From contig NZ_SMAI01000007.1 of NCBI RefSeq assembly GCF_004346185.1, positions 1 through 64,000 of the forward strand: 64,000 nt of DNA, in the 5' to 3' direction. The position numbers and the translations under genes were made by a program. Positions 54,484-62,970 of the stretch are shown piece by piece (position 1 is the first letter of the stretch; every line of letters starts with the position of its first letter). The stretch is from Aquabacter spiritensis. GTDB lineage: Bacteria > Pseudomonadota > Alphaproteobacteria > Rhizobiales > Xanthobacteraceae. The notes beneath the pieces are model-generated. The model saw only the letters and a list, made by a program, of their open reading frames with translations, searched no databases and was not told the origin of the DNA.

Positions 54484-55251
54484 TCAGCGTTTCACAAAGC
54501 CGATGTCGGCGGCGACGGCGTCCAGCCTCTCGGGCGCCCGCTCCTTCCGCTCGCTGTAGCGATCCACCAGATAATCGGCATGGTCGCGGGTGAGCAGCGT
54601 GAATTTGAACAATTCCTCGCACACGTCCACCACCCGGTCGTACAGCGGGCCGGGCTTCATGCGGCCGTCCGCGTCGAATACCTCGTAGGCCTTCGGCACG
54701 GAGGACTGGTTGGGGATCGTGATCATCCGCATCCAGCGGCCGAGCACCCGCATGGCGTTCACCGCGTTGAAGGATTGCGACCCGCCCGAGACCTGCATCA
54801 CGGCGAGGGTGCGGCCCTGGGTCGGCCGCACCGCGCCCTCCGCCAGCGGAATCCAGTCGATCTGGCTCTTCATCACCCCGGTCAGGGTGCCGTGACGCTC
54901 GGGGCTCACCCAGACCTGCCCTTCCGACCAGAGCGAAAGGTCGCGCAATTCGCGGACCTTGGGATGGTCGGGCGCGGCATCGTCCGGCAGGGGCAGTCCA
55001 TGGGCGTCGTAGATCCGCACCTCGCCCCCCATATGGGCGAGCAGGCGGGCGGCCTCATAGGCCAGAAACCGGCTGAACGAGCGCGGCCGCAGGGACCCGT
55101 AGAGGATCAGGAAGCGCGGCGCATGGCGGCGCGTGCCGGCGCCGGCGAACCGGTCGGGCGTGGGCGCCTCGAAAACCGGCGATACCAGATTGGGCAAGCC
55201 ATCGGAGGGGCTGGGAGGGGTGTTGCTCACGGTCGCTTCGTCGCCTATCAT
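54484..55251 (-). CDS. arsH: ArsH-type NADPH-dependent FMN reductase, 255 aa
   Basis: Flavodoxin-like FMN enzyme linked to organoarsenical and quinone detoxification. FMN loop [22 protein letters not shown] and [20 protein letters not shown] are typical of ArsH. An N-terminal extension of about 45 residues precedes the fold. The ATG at 55251 overlaps the palindrome 55251-55266; GTG at 55230 is an alternative start. Divergent from arsR. No arsB, arsC or acr3 gene is nearby. Confidence 0.87.
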   Translation of the reverse strand: MIGDEATVSNTPPSPSDGLPNLVSPVFEAPTPDRFAGAGTRRHAPRFLILYGSLRPRSFSRFLAYEAARLLAHMGGEVRIYDAHGLPLPDDAAPDHPKVRELRDLSLWSEGQVWVSPERHGTLTGVMKSQIDWIPLAEGAVRPTQGRTLAVMQVSGGSQSFNAVNAMRVLGRWMRMITIPNQSSVPKAYEVFDADGRMKPGPLYDRVVDVCEELFKFTLLTRDHADYLVDRYSERKERAPERLDAVAADIGFVKR

Positions 55252-55266
55252 TCAATAATTATTGAA
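55251..55266. promoter_or_regulatory. ArsR operator-like palindrome
   Basis: TTCAATAATTATTGAA is a perfect 16-bp palindrome; ATATTGAA adds a third half-site at 55267-55274. It sits in the arsH/arsR divergent spacer, covers the arsH start codon and lies 11 bases before the arsR ATG. An ArsR dimer bound here would block both genes. Confidence 0.65.
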
Positions 55267-55277
55267 ATATTGAACCG

Positions 55278-55637
55278 ATGATCGACGAACCGCAAGCCCT
55301 CTCCGCCTTCGCCGCTTTGTCGCAAGCGACGCGCCTGCGCATCGTGCGCCGCCTGGTGGAGGCCGGGCCGGAGGGCATGGCGGCCGGCGCGATCGCGCAG
55401 GCGGTCGACGCCTCCACGTCCAACCTGTCCTTTCACCTGAAGGAGCTGGAGCGCGCCGGGCTGATCCAGTCCCGCCGGCAATCCCGGTCCATCATCTACC
55501 GCGCGGTCTATGGCGCGCTCGGCGATCTCGTCGGGTTCCTGATGCGCGATTGCTGCCAGGGGCATCCCGAGGTCTGCGCGCCCGCCGCCCTGGCGGTTCC
55601 GACCTGCGCCGGCCCGTCCAAACCGCCGCCCGGCTGA
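55278..55637 (+). CDS. arsR: ArsR-family transcriptional repressor, 119 aa
   Basis: Winged helix-turn-helix repressor: ALSQATRLRIVRRLVEAGPEGMAAGAIAQAVDASTSNLSFHLKELERAGLIQSRRQ (about 12-70). The usual ELCVCDL arsenite site in the recognition helix is missing. Instead Cys residues cluster at the C-terminus (RDCCQGHPEVCAP, TCAG). This C-terminal type of As(III) site is known from some ArsR proteins. Divergent from arsH. Confidence 0.87.
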   Translation: MIDEPQALSAFAALSQATRLRIVRRLVEAGPEGMAAGAIAQAVDASTSNLSFHLKELERAGLIQSRRQSRSIIYRAVYGALGDLVGFLMRDCCQGHPEVCAPAALAVPTCAGPSKPPPG

Positions 55638-55649
55638 GCCGAGACGCGC

Positions 55650-56342
55650 TTACATCTTCGCCGAAATCTTTGCCTTGGACGCGTCGGACTCTTGCTTGGC
55701 CAGACGACGCGCGGATTTCGCGGCGCCCTCCCGCTCGGCGCCCACCGCCGCCACCGCCTGCGCCGCGCCGCCCGCGATCAGCGCCGTGACGAGGCGGGCA
55801 TATTCGGCGCGGGTGAGGCCCTTGCCCTCGCGGAACCACAGATAGTGCCAGTTCAGCATGCCGAACAGCGACATGGTGACGGGCTTCAGCAGCGGCCCCC
55901 GGCCGATCTCCGGCACCGCCGCGGCGATCGCGTCGGAGAACAGCACGACCAGCGTGCGCTCCATGTCGCGGAGCACGTTTTGCCGCTCCTCGGGCAGCAG
56001 CTTCAGATTGGCGATCTGGATCTGATGCTCGGCGTCGGCGTTCCGATAGGCTTCGAGCAAGGCCGCGGAAATGGCGTAGAGGCGGTCTTCGGCGTCCGAG
56101 GCGCCGGCCGCCGCCGCCTCGACCACCGCGATCAGCTCCTCGAGATGGGTCGAGATGATGTCGAACAGCACCGCTTCCTTGTCGGAATAATAATGGTAGA
56201 GCAGCGCCTTGGAGACCCCGACGGCGTCCGCGATCATGGTGATCGAGGTGCCGGAATAGCCGTATTGGGCGAACAGCTCCGCCGATCGGTGCAAAATGGC
56301 GAGCCGCTTGGTGTCGTAATCCTGAGCGCGGGTGCGAGCCAT
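55650..56342 (-). CDS. TetR-family transcriptional repressor, 230 aa
   Basis: N-terminal helix-turn-helix (about 14-58: ILHRSAELFAQYGYSGTSITMIADAVGVSKALLYHYYSDKEAVLFDII) with a ligand-binding helical domain after it. It resembles regulators of aromatic/CoA-ester catabolism. ATG at 56342 is chosen because the preceding 35 residues read as non-coding Arg/Ala. It converges on arsR and diverges from the second Liv operon; two 24-bp dyads lie between. Confidence 0.87.
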   Translation of the reverse strand: MARTRAQDYDTKRLAILHRSAELFAQYGYSGTSITMIADAVGVSKALLYHYYSDKEAVLFDIISTHLEELIAVVEAAAAGASDAEDRLYAISAALLEAYRNADAEHQIQIANLKLLPEERQNVLRDMERTLVVLFSDAIAAAVPEIGRGPLLKPVTMSLFGMLNWHYLWFREGKGLTRAEYARLVTALIAGGAAQAVAAVGAEREGAAKSARRLAKQESDASKAKISAKM

Positions 56343-56476
56343 CCTGTTCCATCCAGCTTCGCGGGCGAGGCGAGGGCCTCCCCGCGTGGCGCGCCTGGAG
56401 GCGCAAGCCGGTCGAACCGCGATGCAATTCGACCGAGCGGGCTCCAAGGTCGCCGATATCGGTCCGGAATATCAAA

Positions 56477-56500
56477 GATTGTCCGGTTGGTCGATCAATC
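56477..56500. promoter_or_regulatory. Operator-like 24-bp dyad A in TetR/Liv spacer
   Basis: Outer arms GATTG (56477-56481) and CAATC (56496-56500) are exact inverses; the centre is partly symmetric. The same GATT/AATC outer arms occur in dyad B, 55 bases away centre to centre. The likely binder is the adjacent TetR protein. Confidence 0.5.
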
Positions 56501-56531
56501 TAACCCCGCCCGTCGCACCGCGCCAGGATAA

Positions 56532-56555
56532 GATTGACCAATCGGTCGGTTAATC
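56532..56555. promoter_or_regulatory. Operator-like 24-bp dyad B in TetR/Liv spacer
   Basis: GATTGACC at 56532-56539 faces GGTTAATC at 56548-56555; 18 of 24 positions agree with the reverse complement. The form GACC-AATC-GGTC in the centre resembles known TetR operators. It lies 100 bases before the Liv receptor gene. The whole 56343-56654 spacer has no gene. Confidence 0.6.
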
Positions 56556-56654
56556 ATAGATTGCCTCTGCCGCCGCGCTTCCGTAAGGTCCGCGACGGAC
56601 GGAGGCGGGCCAACCCGCTCCTCATCGACCGCACCCTTTTGGGAGGAACGCCAC

Positions 56655-57812
56655 ATGGGAACGACCGTCTCCCGACGGTGGGCGCTGCGCGCCGTCGCCC
56701 TCGCCGCCTTCATGACGTCCGCCGCCTTCGCCGCCGACCCGGTCAAGATCGGCTCGGTGGTCTCCGCGACCGGCCCCGCCGCCTTTCTCGGCGATCCGGA
56801 GGCGAAGACGCTGAAGCTCTATGTCGAGGAACTGAACAAGAAAGGCGGGCTGCTCGGCCGCCCCGTGGAGCTGGTGCTCTATGACGATGGCGGCGACGCC
56901 AACAAGGCCCGCACCTTCGCCACCCGCCTGATCGAGGACGATAAGGTGGTCGCCATGGTCGGCGGCACCACGACCGGCACCACAATGGCCATGATCCCGG
57001 TGTTCGAGGACGCCAAGATCCCGTTCATTTCGCTCGCCGGCGCGATCGAGATCGTCGAGCCGATGCGCGCCTTCGTCTTCAAGACGCCGCACACCGACAA
57101 GACCGCGTGCCAGAAGATCTTCGAGGACATGAAGGCCAAGGGCATCACCAAGATCGGCATGATCTCGGGCACCGACGGCTTCGGCAAGTCGATGCGCAAT
57201 CAGTGCCTGAAGGTGATCGGCGAATACGGCATCACGGTCCTCGCCGACGAGAATTACGGCGCGACCGATTCCGACATGACGCCGCAGCTCAACAAGATCA
57301 AGAACACGGCCGGCATCCAGGCGGTGCTCAATCCCGGCTTCGGTCAGGGCCCGGCGATCGTGACGCGCAATTATGCCCAGCTCGGCATCGCGCTGCCGCT
57401 CTATGAGAGCCATGGCGTCGCTTCCAAGAGCTATGTCGAACTCGCCGGCCCCGCCGCCGAGGGCGTCCGTCTGCCCGCCCCCGCTCTGCTCGTGGTCGAC
57501 AAGCTCCCCGCCGACGACCGCCAGAAGGCGATCGGCAGCGCATACAAGGCCGCCTACGAGAAGGCCACCGGCCAGCCGGTCTCGACCTTCGGCGGCTACG
57601 GCTTCGACGGCATCCAGATCCTGACCCAGGCGATCGCGCGCGCCAAGTCGACCGACCCGCAGAAGATCCGCGACGCCATCGAGGCGACCAAGGATTATGT
57701 CGGCGTCACCGGCATCTACACCATGTCGCCCACCGACCATCTCGGCCTCGGCACGGACAGCTTCCGCATGCTCCAGATCAAGGGCGGCGACTGGGTGATG
57801 GAAGCCAAATAG
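56655..57812 (+). CDS. Liv-type ABC transporter substrate-binding protein (second), 385 aa
   Basis: Periplasmic receptor of the branched-chain type. Signal peptide to about residue 27 (AFA-ADPV), then VKIGSVVSATGPAAFLGDPEAKTLKLY, the ligand-loop block, and ISGTDGFGKSMRNQCL. SBPs of this look often take aromatic acids. The adjacent TetR regulator and operators suggest substrate-induced expression. The spacer after it holds palindromic repeats. Confidence 0.9.
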   Translation: MGTTVSRRWALRAVALAAFMTSAAFAADPVKIGSVVSATGPAAFLGDPEAKTLKLYVEELNKKGGLLGRPVELVLYDDGGDANKARTFATRLIEDDKVVAMVGGTTTGTTMAMIPVFEDAKIPFISLAGAIEIVEPMRAFVFKTPHTDKTACQKIFEDMKAKGITKIGMISGTDGFGKSMRNQCLKVIGEYGITVLADENYGATDSDMTPQLNKIKNTAGIQAVLNPGFGQGPAIVTRNYAQLGIALPLYESHGVASKSYVELAGPAAEGVRLPAPALLVVDKLPADDRQKAIGSAYKAAYEKATGQPVSTFGGYGFDGIQILTQAIARAKSTDPQKIRDAIEATKDYVGVTGIYTMSPTDHLGLGTDSFRMLQIKGGDWVMEAK

Positions 57813-57846
57813 CGGCCTCGAGGCTGGCGGCCGGGGCGCGAAAACT

Positions 57847-57872
57847 CCCTCTCCCGCGAAAGCGGGGGAGGG
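57847..57872. repeat. Palindromic intergenic repeat, copy 1
   Basis: CCCTCTCCCGC-GAAA-GCGGGGGAGGG: 11-bp stem with one G-U pair. Related to the copies at 57940-57963 and 61535-61558 and to palindromic repeats common in Rhizobiales spacers. Confidence 0.75.
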
Positions 57873-57939
57873 TTGGGGAGGGGAAGAGCCGGGCGCGGCG
57901 CCTGCCTCTCCGGGCCTGTCCCCGGGCCGCCCCATCCGG

Positions 57940-57963
57940 CCCTCCCCCGCAAGCGGGAGAGGG
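57940..57963. repeat. Palindromic intergenic repeat, copy 2
   Basis: CCCTCCCCCGC-AA-GCGGGAGAGGG, opposite orientation to copy 1, 67 bases downstream. Differs from copy 3 (61535-61558) at one position. Between the Liv receptor and permease genes. Confidence 0.75.
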
Positions 57964-58065
57964 GAACCCGCCAGACATTGCGAGGCCCGGCGCAACGCCC
58001 CGCGTCGCGCGTGCCCTGTCGCTTCCGGCTCCCCTCATCCGCTTCCAACAGGATGTCACGCACCG

Positions 58066-58938
58066 ATGGCCGAGTTCCTGCAACTGGTGTTTTCCGGGCT
58101 GACGGTGGGCGCGGTCTATGCGCTGGTCGCGCTCGGCTTCACCCTGATCTACAACGCCTCCGACGTGATCAATTTCGCCCAGGGCGATTTCGTCATGATC
58201 GGCGGCATGGGCACGGTGTTCCTCGCCGCAGCCGGGATCGCGCTGCCGCTCGCCGCCTTGATGGCGATCGTCGCGGCGGTGATCGTCGGCCTGCTGCTGC
58301 ACCGCCTCGCCATCGAGCCGGCGCGCGGCGCCTCGCCGGTGGCGCTCATCATGATCACGATCGGCGCCTCCATCTTCATCAAGGGCGTGGCGCAATTGGT
58401 GTTCGACAAGCAGTTCCATTCCCTCCCCGCCTTTTCCGGCGATGCGCCGATCGCGCTCGGCGGCGCCACCCTGCTGCCGCAGAGCCTGTGGGTGATGGGG
58501 GTCGCTTTGGCGCTGTTCGTCGCGCTCTATCTGTTCCTGGAGAAGACCCTTCTCGGCAAGGCGCTGCGCGCCACGGCGGCGAACCGCCTCGCCGCGCGGC
58601 TCGTCGGGGTGAATGTGACGATCATCCTGGCACTCGCCTTCGGCGTGTCGGCGGCGATCGGCGCGATCGCCGGGGTCGTCGTCACCCCGATCACTCTGAC
58701 CCGCTACGATGTCGGCACCCTGTTCGCGTTGAAGGGCTTCGCCGCCGCCATGGTGGGCGGCATGGGCCATCCGCTCGGCGCCGTGGTGGGCGGGCTGCTG
58801 ATCGGCCTGCTGGAAGCCTTCGGCGCCGGCTACATCTCCTCGACCTATAAGGATGCGGTGGCCTTCGTCGTTATCCTGCTGGTCCTGTTCTTCCTGCCGC
58901 GCGGCCTGTTCGGCGGGCGTACGGTGGAGCGGGTGTGA
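58066..58938 (+). CDS. livH: Liv-type ABC permease, LivH subunit (second), 290 aa
   Basis: Membrane permease: FSGLTVGAVYALVALGFTLIYNASDVINFAQGDFVMIGG is the canonical LivH N-terminus; FAAAMVGGMGHPLGAVVGGLLIGL and LPRGLFGG come later. ATG at 58066 starts this; a start 13 bases earlier is out of frame. Next gene overlaps. Confidence 0.9.
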   Translation: MAEFLQLVFSGLTVGAVYALVALGFTLIYNASDVINFAQGDFVMIGGMGTVFLAAAGIALPLAALMAIVAAVIVGLLLHRLAIEPARGASPVALIMITIGASIFIKGVAQLVFDKQFHSLPAFSGDAPIALGGATLLPQSLWVMGVALALFVALYLFLEKTLLGKALRATAANRLAARLVGVNVTIILALAFGVSAAIGAIAGVVVTPITLTRYDVGTLFALKGFAAAMVGGMGHPLGAVVGGLLIGLLEAFGAGYISSTYKDAVAFVVILLVLFFLPRGLFGGRTVERV

Positions 58939-59885
58939 TGCTCGGCCGGCTGCTGCGCGCGCGCTACGCGACCCTCTTCCTCCTCGCCGCGATCATGATC
59001 GCGGTGCCCTATCTCGCGCCCTCCGCTTTCTATCTGCGGGTGGCGGCGGTGGTGTGGGTGTTCGCCCTCGCGGCGCTCGGCCTGACCATTTTGATGGGCT
59101 ATGCCGGGCAGGTCAGCCTGGGCCATGCCGGCTTTCTCGGCCTCGGCGGCTATGCGGTGGCGATCGGCCCGGCGCGCTTCGGGCTCGACCCGGTGCTCTG
59201 CCTGTTCCTCGGCGCGGCGCTCGCCGGCGCCCTCGCCTTTCTCGTCGGGCGGCCGATCCTGCGGCTGAAGGGCTATTATCTCGCCATCGCCACGCTCGGC
59301 TTCGGCGTCATCCTCGCTCTGGTGTTCCACAGCGAGAGCGACTGGACCGGCGGGCCGGATGGCATGGCGGTGGCGCGCGTCACCGTGTTCGGCACGCGGC
59401 TCGCGGGCGCCGCGACCTGGTATTGGGTGACGGCCGGCGCGCTTCTGATCGGCGCCTTCCTCGCCCTCAATATCGAGGCGAGCCCGACCGGCCGCGCGCT
59501 GAAGGCGCTGCACGACAGCGAGGTCGCGGCGGCCGGGGCCGGCATCGATGTCGGCCGCAAGAAGCTCGCGGCCTTCGTCATCGGCGCGATCTATGCCGCC
59601 TTCGCCGGGGGCCTGCTGGCGGCGATGAACGGGCTGATCACGCCCGACGCCGCGAGCTTCATGCATTCCATCGAACTCGTCGCCATGGTGATCATCGGCG
59701 GCCTCGGCTCGGTGCTGGGCGCGGTGGTCGGCGCGGCCTTCCTGGTCGTCCTGCCCCAGGCGCTGACCGTCCTGCAGGAATATGAGCAGGCGGTGCTCGG
59801 CCTGCTGATCATGGTGTTCATGATCTTCCTGCCGGCCGGGATCGTGCCGACGCTGCGCAAATGGCTGCTGGAGCGCCTGTCATGA
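58938..59885 (+). CDS. livM: Liv-type ABC permease, LivM subunit (second), 315 aa
   Basis: Membrane permease with LGLTILMGYAGQVSLGHAGFLGLGGYAVAIGP, RALKALHDSEVAAAGAGIDVGRKK (coupling loop) and VAMVIIGGLGSVLGAVVGAAFL. ATG at 58938 overlaps the livH stop as TGATG; GTG at 58935 is an alternative start. Stop overlaps livG. Confidence 0.9.
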   Translation: MLGRLLRARYATLFLLAAIMIAVPYLAPSAFYLRVAAVVWVFALAALGLTILMGYAGQVSLGHAGFLGLGGYAVAIGPARFGLDPVLCLFLGAALAGALAFLVGRPILRLKGYYLAIATLGFGVILALVFHSESDWTGGPDGMAVARVTVFGTRLAGAATWYWVTAGALLIGAFLALNIEASPTGRALKALHDSEVAAAGAGIDVGRKKLAAFVIGAIYAAFAGGLLAAMNGLITPDAASFMHSIELVAMVIIGGLGSVLGAVVGAAFLVVLPQALTVLQEYEQAVLGLLIMVFMIFLPAGIVPTLRKWLLERLS

Positions 59886-60670
59886 GCCTGCTCGCTGTCG
59901 AGGATCTCGGCATCTCGTTCGGCGGCGTGATCGCCGTGGACGGCGTCGGCTTTCGCGTCGAGCCGGGCCAGGTCTTCTCCATCATCGGCCCGAACGGCGC
60001 CGGCAAGACCACCTTGTTCAACCTCGTCACCGGCATCTACACGCCGCACCGCGGGCGCGTGACCATGGCGGGCGAGACCCTGACGGGCCTTGCCCCCCAC
60101 CTTCTGGCGCGGCGCGGCATGTCGCGCACCTTCCAGAACCTGCAGATCTTCTTCCGCATGACGGCGCTCGAGAACGTGATGGTCGGCCGGCACCTGTCGG
60201 AGCGGACCTCGCTGCTCTCCGATCTCTTCGGCCTGCCGGCCTCGAGCCGGCAGAACCGCGCCACCCGCGATGCCGCCCGGGTGCTGCTCGAACGGGTCGG
60301 GCTTGGCGCCGTCGCCGACACGCTCGCCGGCGCGCTGCCTTATGGCGCGCTGAAGCGGCTGGAAATCGCCCGCGCCCTCGCCGCCGAGCCGAAAGTCCTG
60401 CTGCTCGACGAGCCCGCCGCCGGCTGCAACGCGGTCGAGACCGAGGCGATCGACCATCTGATCGCCGACATCGCCAAAAGCGGCGTCGGCGTGGTGCTGA
60501 TCGAGCACGACATGAAGCTGGTGATGAAGATTTCCGACCGCGTTCTGGTGCTCGCCCAGGGCCGGCGGCTCGCCGAGGGTCCGCCGCGTGACGTGCGCGA
60601 GAATCCCGACGTGATCGCCGCCTATCTCGGCGACCATGGCGCACGGGAGGCCGACCGTGCTGGCGCTTGA
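59882..60670 (+). CDS. livG: Liv-type ABC ATP-binding protein, LivG subunit (second), 262 aa
   Basis: Walker A GPNGAGKTT (about 35-43), the LivG-type TFQNLQIFFRMTALENVMVG, signature ALPYGALKRLEIARALA (altered LSGG), Walker B VLLLDEPAAGC and H-loop LIEHDMKLVM. ATGA overlap with livM. The last 14 bases overlap the likely GTG of livF. Confidence 0.9.
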   Translation: MSLLAVEDLGISFGGVIAVDGVGFRVEPGQVFSIIGPNGAGKTTLFNLVTGIYTPHRGRVTMAGETLTGLAPHLLARRGMSRTFQNLQIFFRMTALENVMVGRHLSERTSLLSDLFGLPASSRQNRATRDAARVLLERVGLGAVADTLAGALPYGALKRLEIARALAAEPKVLLLDEPAAGCNAVETEAIDHLIADIAKSGVGVVLIEHDMKLVMKISDRVLVLAQGRRLAEGPPRDVRENPDVIAAYLGDHGAREADRAGA

Positions 60671-61355
60671 CCGGCTCTGCTCGGCCTATGGCCGCATCGT
60701 CGCCCTGCACGACGTCTCGCTCGCGGTGAAGACCGGCGAGATCGTCGCTTTGGTCGGCTCGAACGGCGCCGGCAAGACCACCTTGCTGCGCACCGTGTCG
60801 GGCGTTCAGCCGGCCGCGTCCGGCCGGATCCTGTTCGAGGGCGCGCCGATCGAGCGGCTGGAGGCGCATGTCCGGGTGGCGCGCGGCATCGCCCAGTCGC
60901 CCGAGGGCCGGCAGGTGTTCGGCCCGTTGAGCGTCGCCGACAATCTCGCGCTCGGCGCCTATCGCCGCCGCAGCCCGCACGGCGACACCCTGGCCCGCGT
61001 CTTCGACCTGTTCCCGGTTCTGAAGGAGAAGCGGCACATCCCCGCCATGAGCCTGTCGGGGGGGCAGCAGCAGATGCTGGCCATCGGCCGCGCTTTGATG
61101 GCGGCGCCGAAGCTGCTTCTGCTCGACGAGCCCTCGCTCGGCCTCGCGCCGCTTTTGGTCGACCAGATCCTCGCCGCCGTGGTGCGCCTAAAGGCCGAAG
61201 GGATGACGGTGCTGCTGGTCGAGCAGAACGCCTCCGCCGCCCTCGCCATCGCCGATCGCGGCTATGTGCTGGAGACCGGCCGGGTGGTGCTGGAAGGCGC
61301 GGGCGCCGCCCTGCTGGCGGATCCGAAGGTGCGCGAAGCCTATCTCGGCCTGTGA
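60657..61355 (+). CDS. livF: Liv-type ABC ATP-binding protein, LivF subunit (second), 232 aa
   Basis: Walker A GSNGAGKTT, signature LSGGQQQMLAIGRALM, Walker B LLLLDEPSLGLAP, H-loop LLVEQNA. A GTG at 60657 has GGGAGG at 60645-60650, 6 bases upstream; the in-frame ATG at 60636 would overlap livG by 35 bases and has no such site, so the GTG is preferred. Completes the second Liv operon. Confidence 0.88.
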   Translation: MLALDRLCSAYGRIVALHDVSLAVKTGEIVALVGSNGAGKTTLLRTVSGVQPAASGRILFEGAPIERLEAHVRVARGIAQSPEGRQVFGPLSVADNLALGAYRRRSPHGDTLARVFDLFPVLKEKRHIPAMSLSGGQQQMLAIGRALMAAPKLLLLDEPSLGLAPLLVDQILAAVVRLKAEGMTVLLVEQNASAALAIADRGYVLETGRVVLEGAGAALLADPKVREAYLGL

Positions 61356-61849
61356 CGCCGCCGACCGCGCGTCCGACAACGCCGCCTTTCACCGTCCGTG
61401 CGCCTGCGCAGGGATGGAGGAGGGCGAGAGGGTTTCGGATATAATTCCTATATCACGATGCATGATGGGGTGGCCGCATGTGTCGACGTGCGGCCGGGAC
61501 GGTTTTCGGGCGCGCGCGGAGGCCTGTGCCTTCCCCCTCCCCTGCAAGCGGGAGAGGGCGAGGCAGGGGGCAGCACGGGAGGAAGGGGAAGCACGGGAGG
61601 TGGGAAGATTCCGGGAGGCGGATGCAGCATGACCTGCGTGAAAAAAATCTTATGCGCGCGATTCCCCGAACACCCCGCGTCAGACCCGCCATCGCCCTCC
61701 ATCCCCCCGCCTCCGGAAACGCCGCGCAGCGCGCGGATTGGCGCTTTTTTGAGCAAAGCGGACCCACTCCCTTGGGGAAGGGTGCGCGGGGGCAGGACGC
61801 AATCGCTGGCACATGGCTTGCTTCGTCTTTCCCAAACAGGGAGAGCACC
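61356..61849. other. Intergenic region with repeat and possible terminator
   Basis: No gene. It contains palindromic repeat copy 3 (61535-61558), a direct repeat AGCACGGGAGG at 61572-61582 and 61590-61600, and near 61440 a TATAAT-like A/T patch that may be a promoter. A stem CCGCGC-AGC-GCGCGG (61722-61736) is followed by TTTTTT at 61745-61750 and may end the Liv transcript. Confidence 0.5.
61535..61558. repeat. Palindromic intergenic repeat, copy 3
   Basis: CCCTCCCCTGC-AA-GCGGGAGAGGG; one mismatch to copy 2 at 57940-57963. It lies in the spacer between the second Liv operon and the NitT/TauT-type operon. Confidence 0.7.
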
Positions 61850-62866
61850 ATGAGGTCCTGGATTTCCGCCGTGGCCGGCGCCGTCGCGCTGATGGGCGTC
61901 GCGGTGCCGGCGCGGGCCGACACCGACATCAAATTCGCGCTGGACTGGAAGTTCGAGGGGCCGTCCGCGCCCTATTTCGTCGCCATCGACAAGGGCTTCT
62001 ACAAGGCCGAGGGGCTGAACGTCACGATCGATTCCGGGCCCGGCTCGGTCGCCGGCATCGCCCGGATCGCCGCCGGCACCTATCCGCTGGGCTTCTTCGA
62101 CATCAATTCGCTGGTCAAGTTCCGCGACCAGAATCCCGACAAGGGCGTCAAGGCCGTGCTGATGGTCTATGACAAGCCGCCCTTCGCCATCGTCACCTTG
62201 ACCAAGACCGGCATCGCCAAGCCGAAGGATCTGGAAGGCAAGGTGCTCGGCGCTCCGGCCCCGGACGGCGCCTATGCCCAATGGAAGGCGTTCGTGAAGG
62301 AGAACGGCATCGAGGCCGAAAAGGTGAAGATCGAGAATGTCGGCTTCCCGGTGCGCGAGCCGATGCTCGCCGACGGCAAGGTCGACGCCATCACCGGCTT
62401 CTCCTTCTCCTCTTATTTCAACCTGATGCAGAAGGGCATCAAGCCCGACGAGATCAAGGTGATGCTGATGGCCGATTACGGCCTCGTCCTCTACGGCAAT
62501 GCCGTCGTGGTCAACGAGACCTGGGCCAAGGCCAATCCGAAGGCGGTCGAGGGCTTCGTGCGCGCCACCATCAAGGGCATCGCCTATACCGTCGCCAATC
62601 CCGAGGACGCGATCAAATCGGTGATGAAGCGCAACGAGACCGGCGACGAGAAGGTCGAGCTGGCGCGGCTCAAAATGGCGATCAAGGACAATATCGCCAC
62701 CGAATGGGTGACCGCCAACGGCATCGGCGGCATCGACCGCGACCGCATGACCAAGGCGATCGAGCAGATCGCCGTGACCTACGACTTCAAGGGTCCGAAG
62801 CCGGCGGCCGTCGACATCTTCGTCTCCGATTATCTGCCCCCCGCCGCCGAGCGAAAGCTCAAGTGA
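61850..62866 (+). CDS. NitT/TauT-type ABC substrate-binding protein (NMT1/THI5-like), 338 aa
   Basis: Periplasmic receptor. Signal peptide to about residue 23 (ARA-DTDI), then IKFALDWKFEGPSAPYFVAIDKGFYKAEGLNV, the NMT1/THI5-like hallmark, and PLGFFDINSLVKFRDQNPDKGVKAVL and LEGKVLGAPAPDGAYAQW. AGGGAGAG precedes the ATG at 61850. Ligands of the group include aliphatic sulfonates, nitrate and pyrimidine or riboflavin-type precursors; not decidable here. Starts the last operon. Confidence 0.88.
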   Translation: MRSWISAVAGAVALMGVAVPARADTDIKFALDWKFEGPSAPYFVAIDKGFYKAEGLNVTIDSGPGSVAGIARIAAGTYPLGFFDINSLVKFRDQNPDKGVKAVLMVYDKPPFAIVTLTKTGIAKPKDLEGKVLGAPAPDGAYAQWKAFVKENGIEAEKVKIENVGFPVREPMLADGKVDAITGFSFSSYFNLMQKGIKPDEIKVMLMADYGLVLYGNAVVVNETWAKANPKAVEGFVRATIKGIAYTVANPEDAIKSVMKRNETGDEKVELARLKMAIKDNIATEWVTANGIGGIDRDRMTKAIEQIAVTYDFKGPKPAAVDIFVSDYLPPAAERKLK

Positions 62867-62970
62867 CGGCTCGGCGCCCCTGACGCCCCGCGCCCTTCCT
62901 TGCTTGCCGGGACGGGCGCGGTCGAAACCGGCAGCATGTTTCGGCGCACCCCAGCGGCAAGGGCCTGTCC

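Noticed and set aside
57847-57963. CRISPR array
   Set aside because: Only two related palindromes in opposite orientation, with no regular spacing or spacers; they are dispersed repeats.
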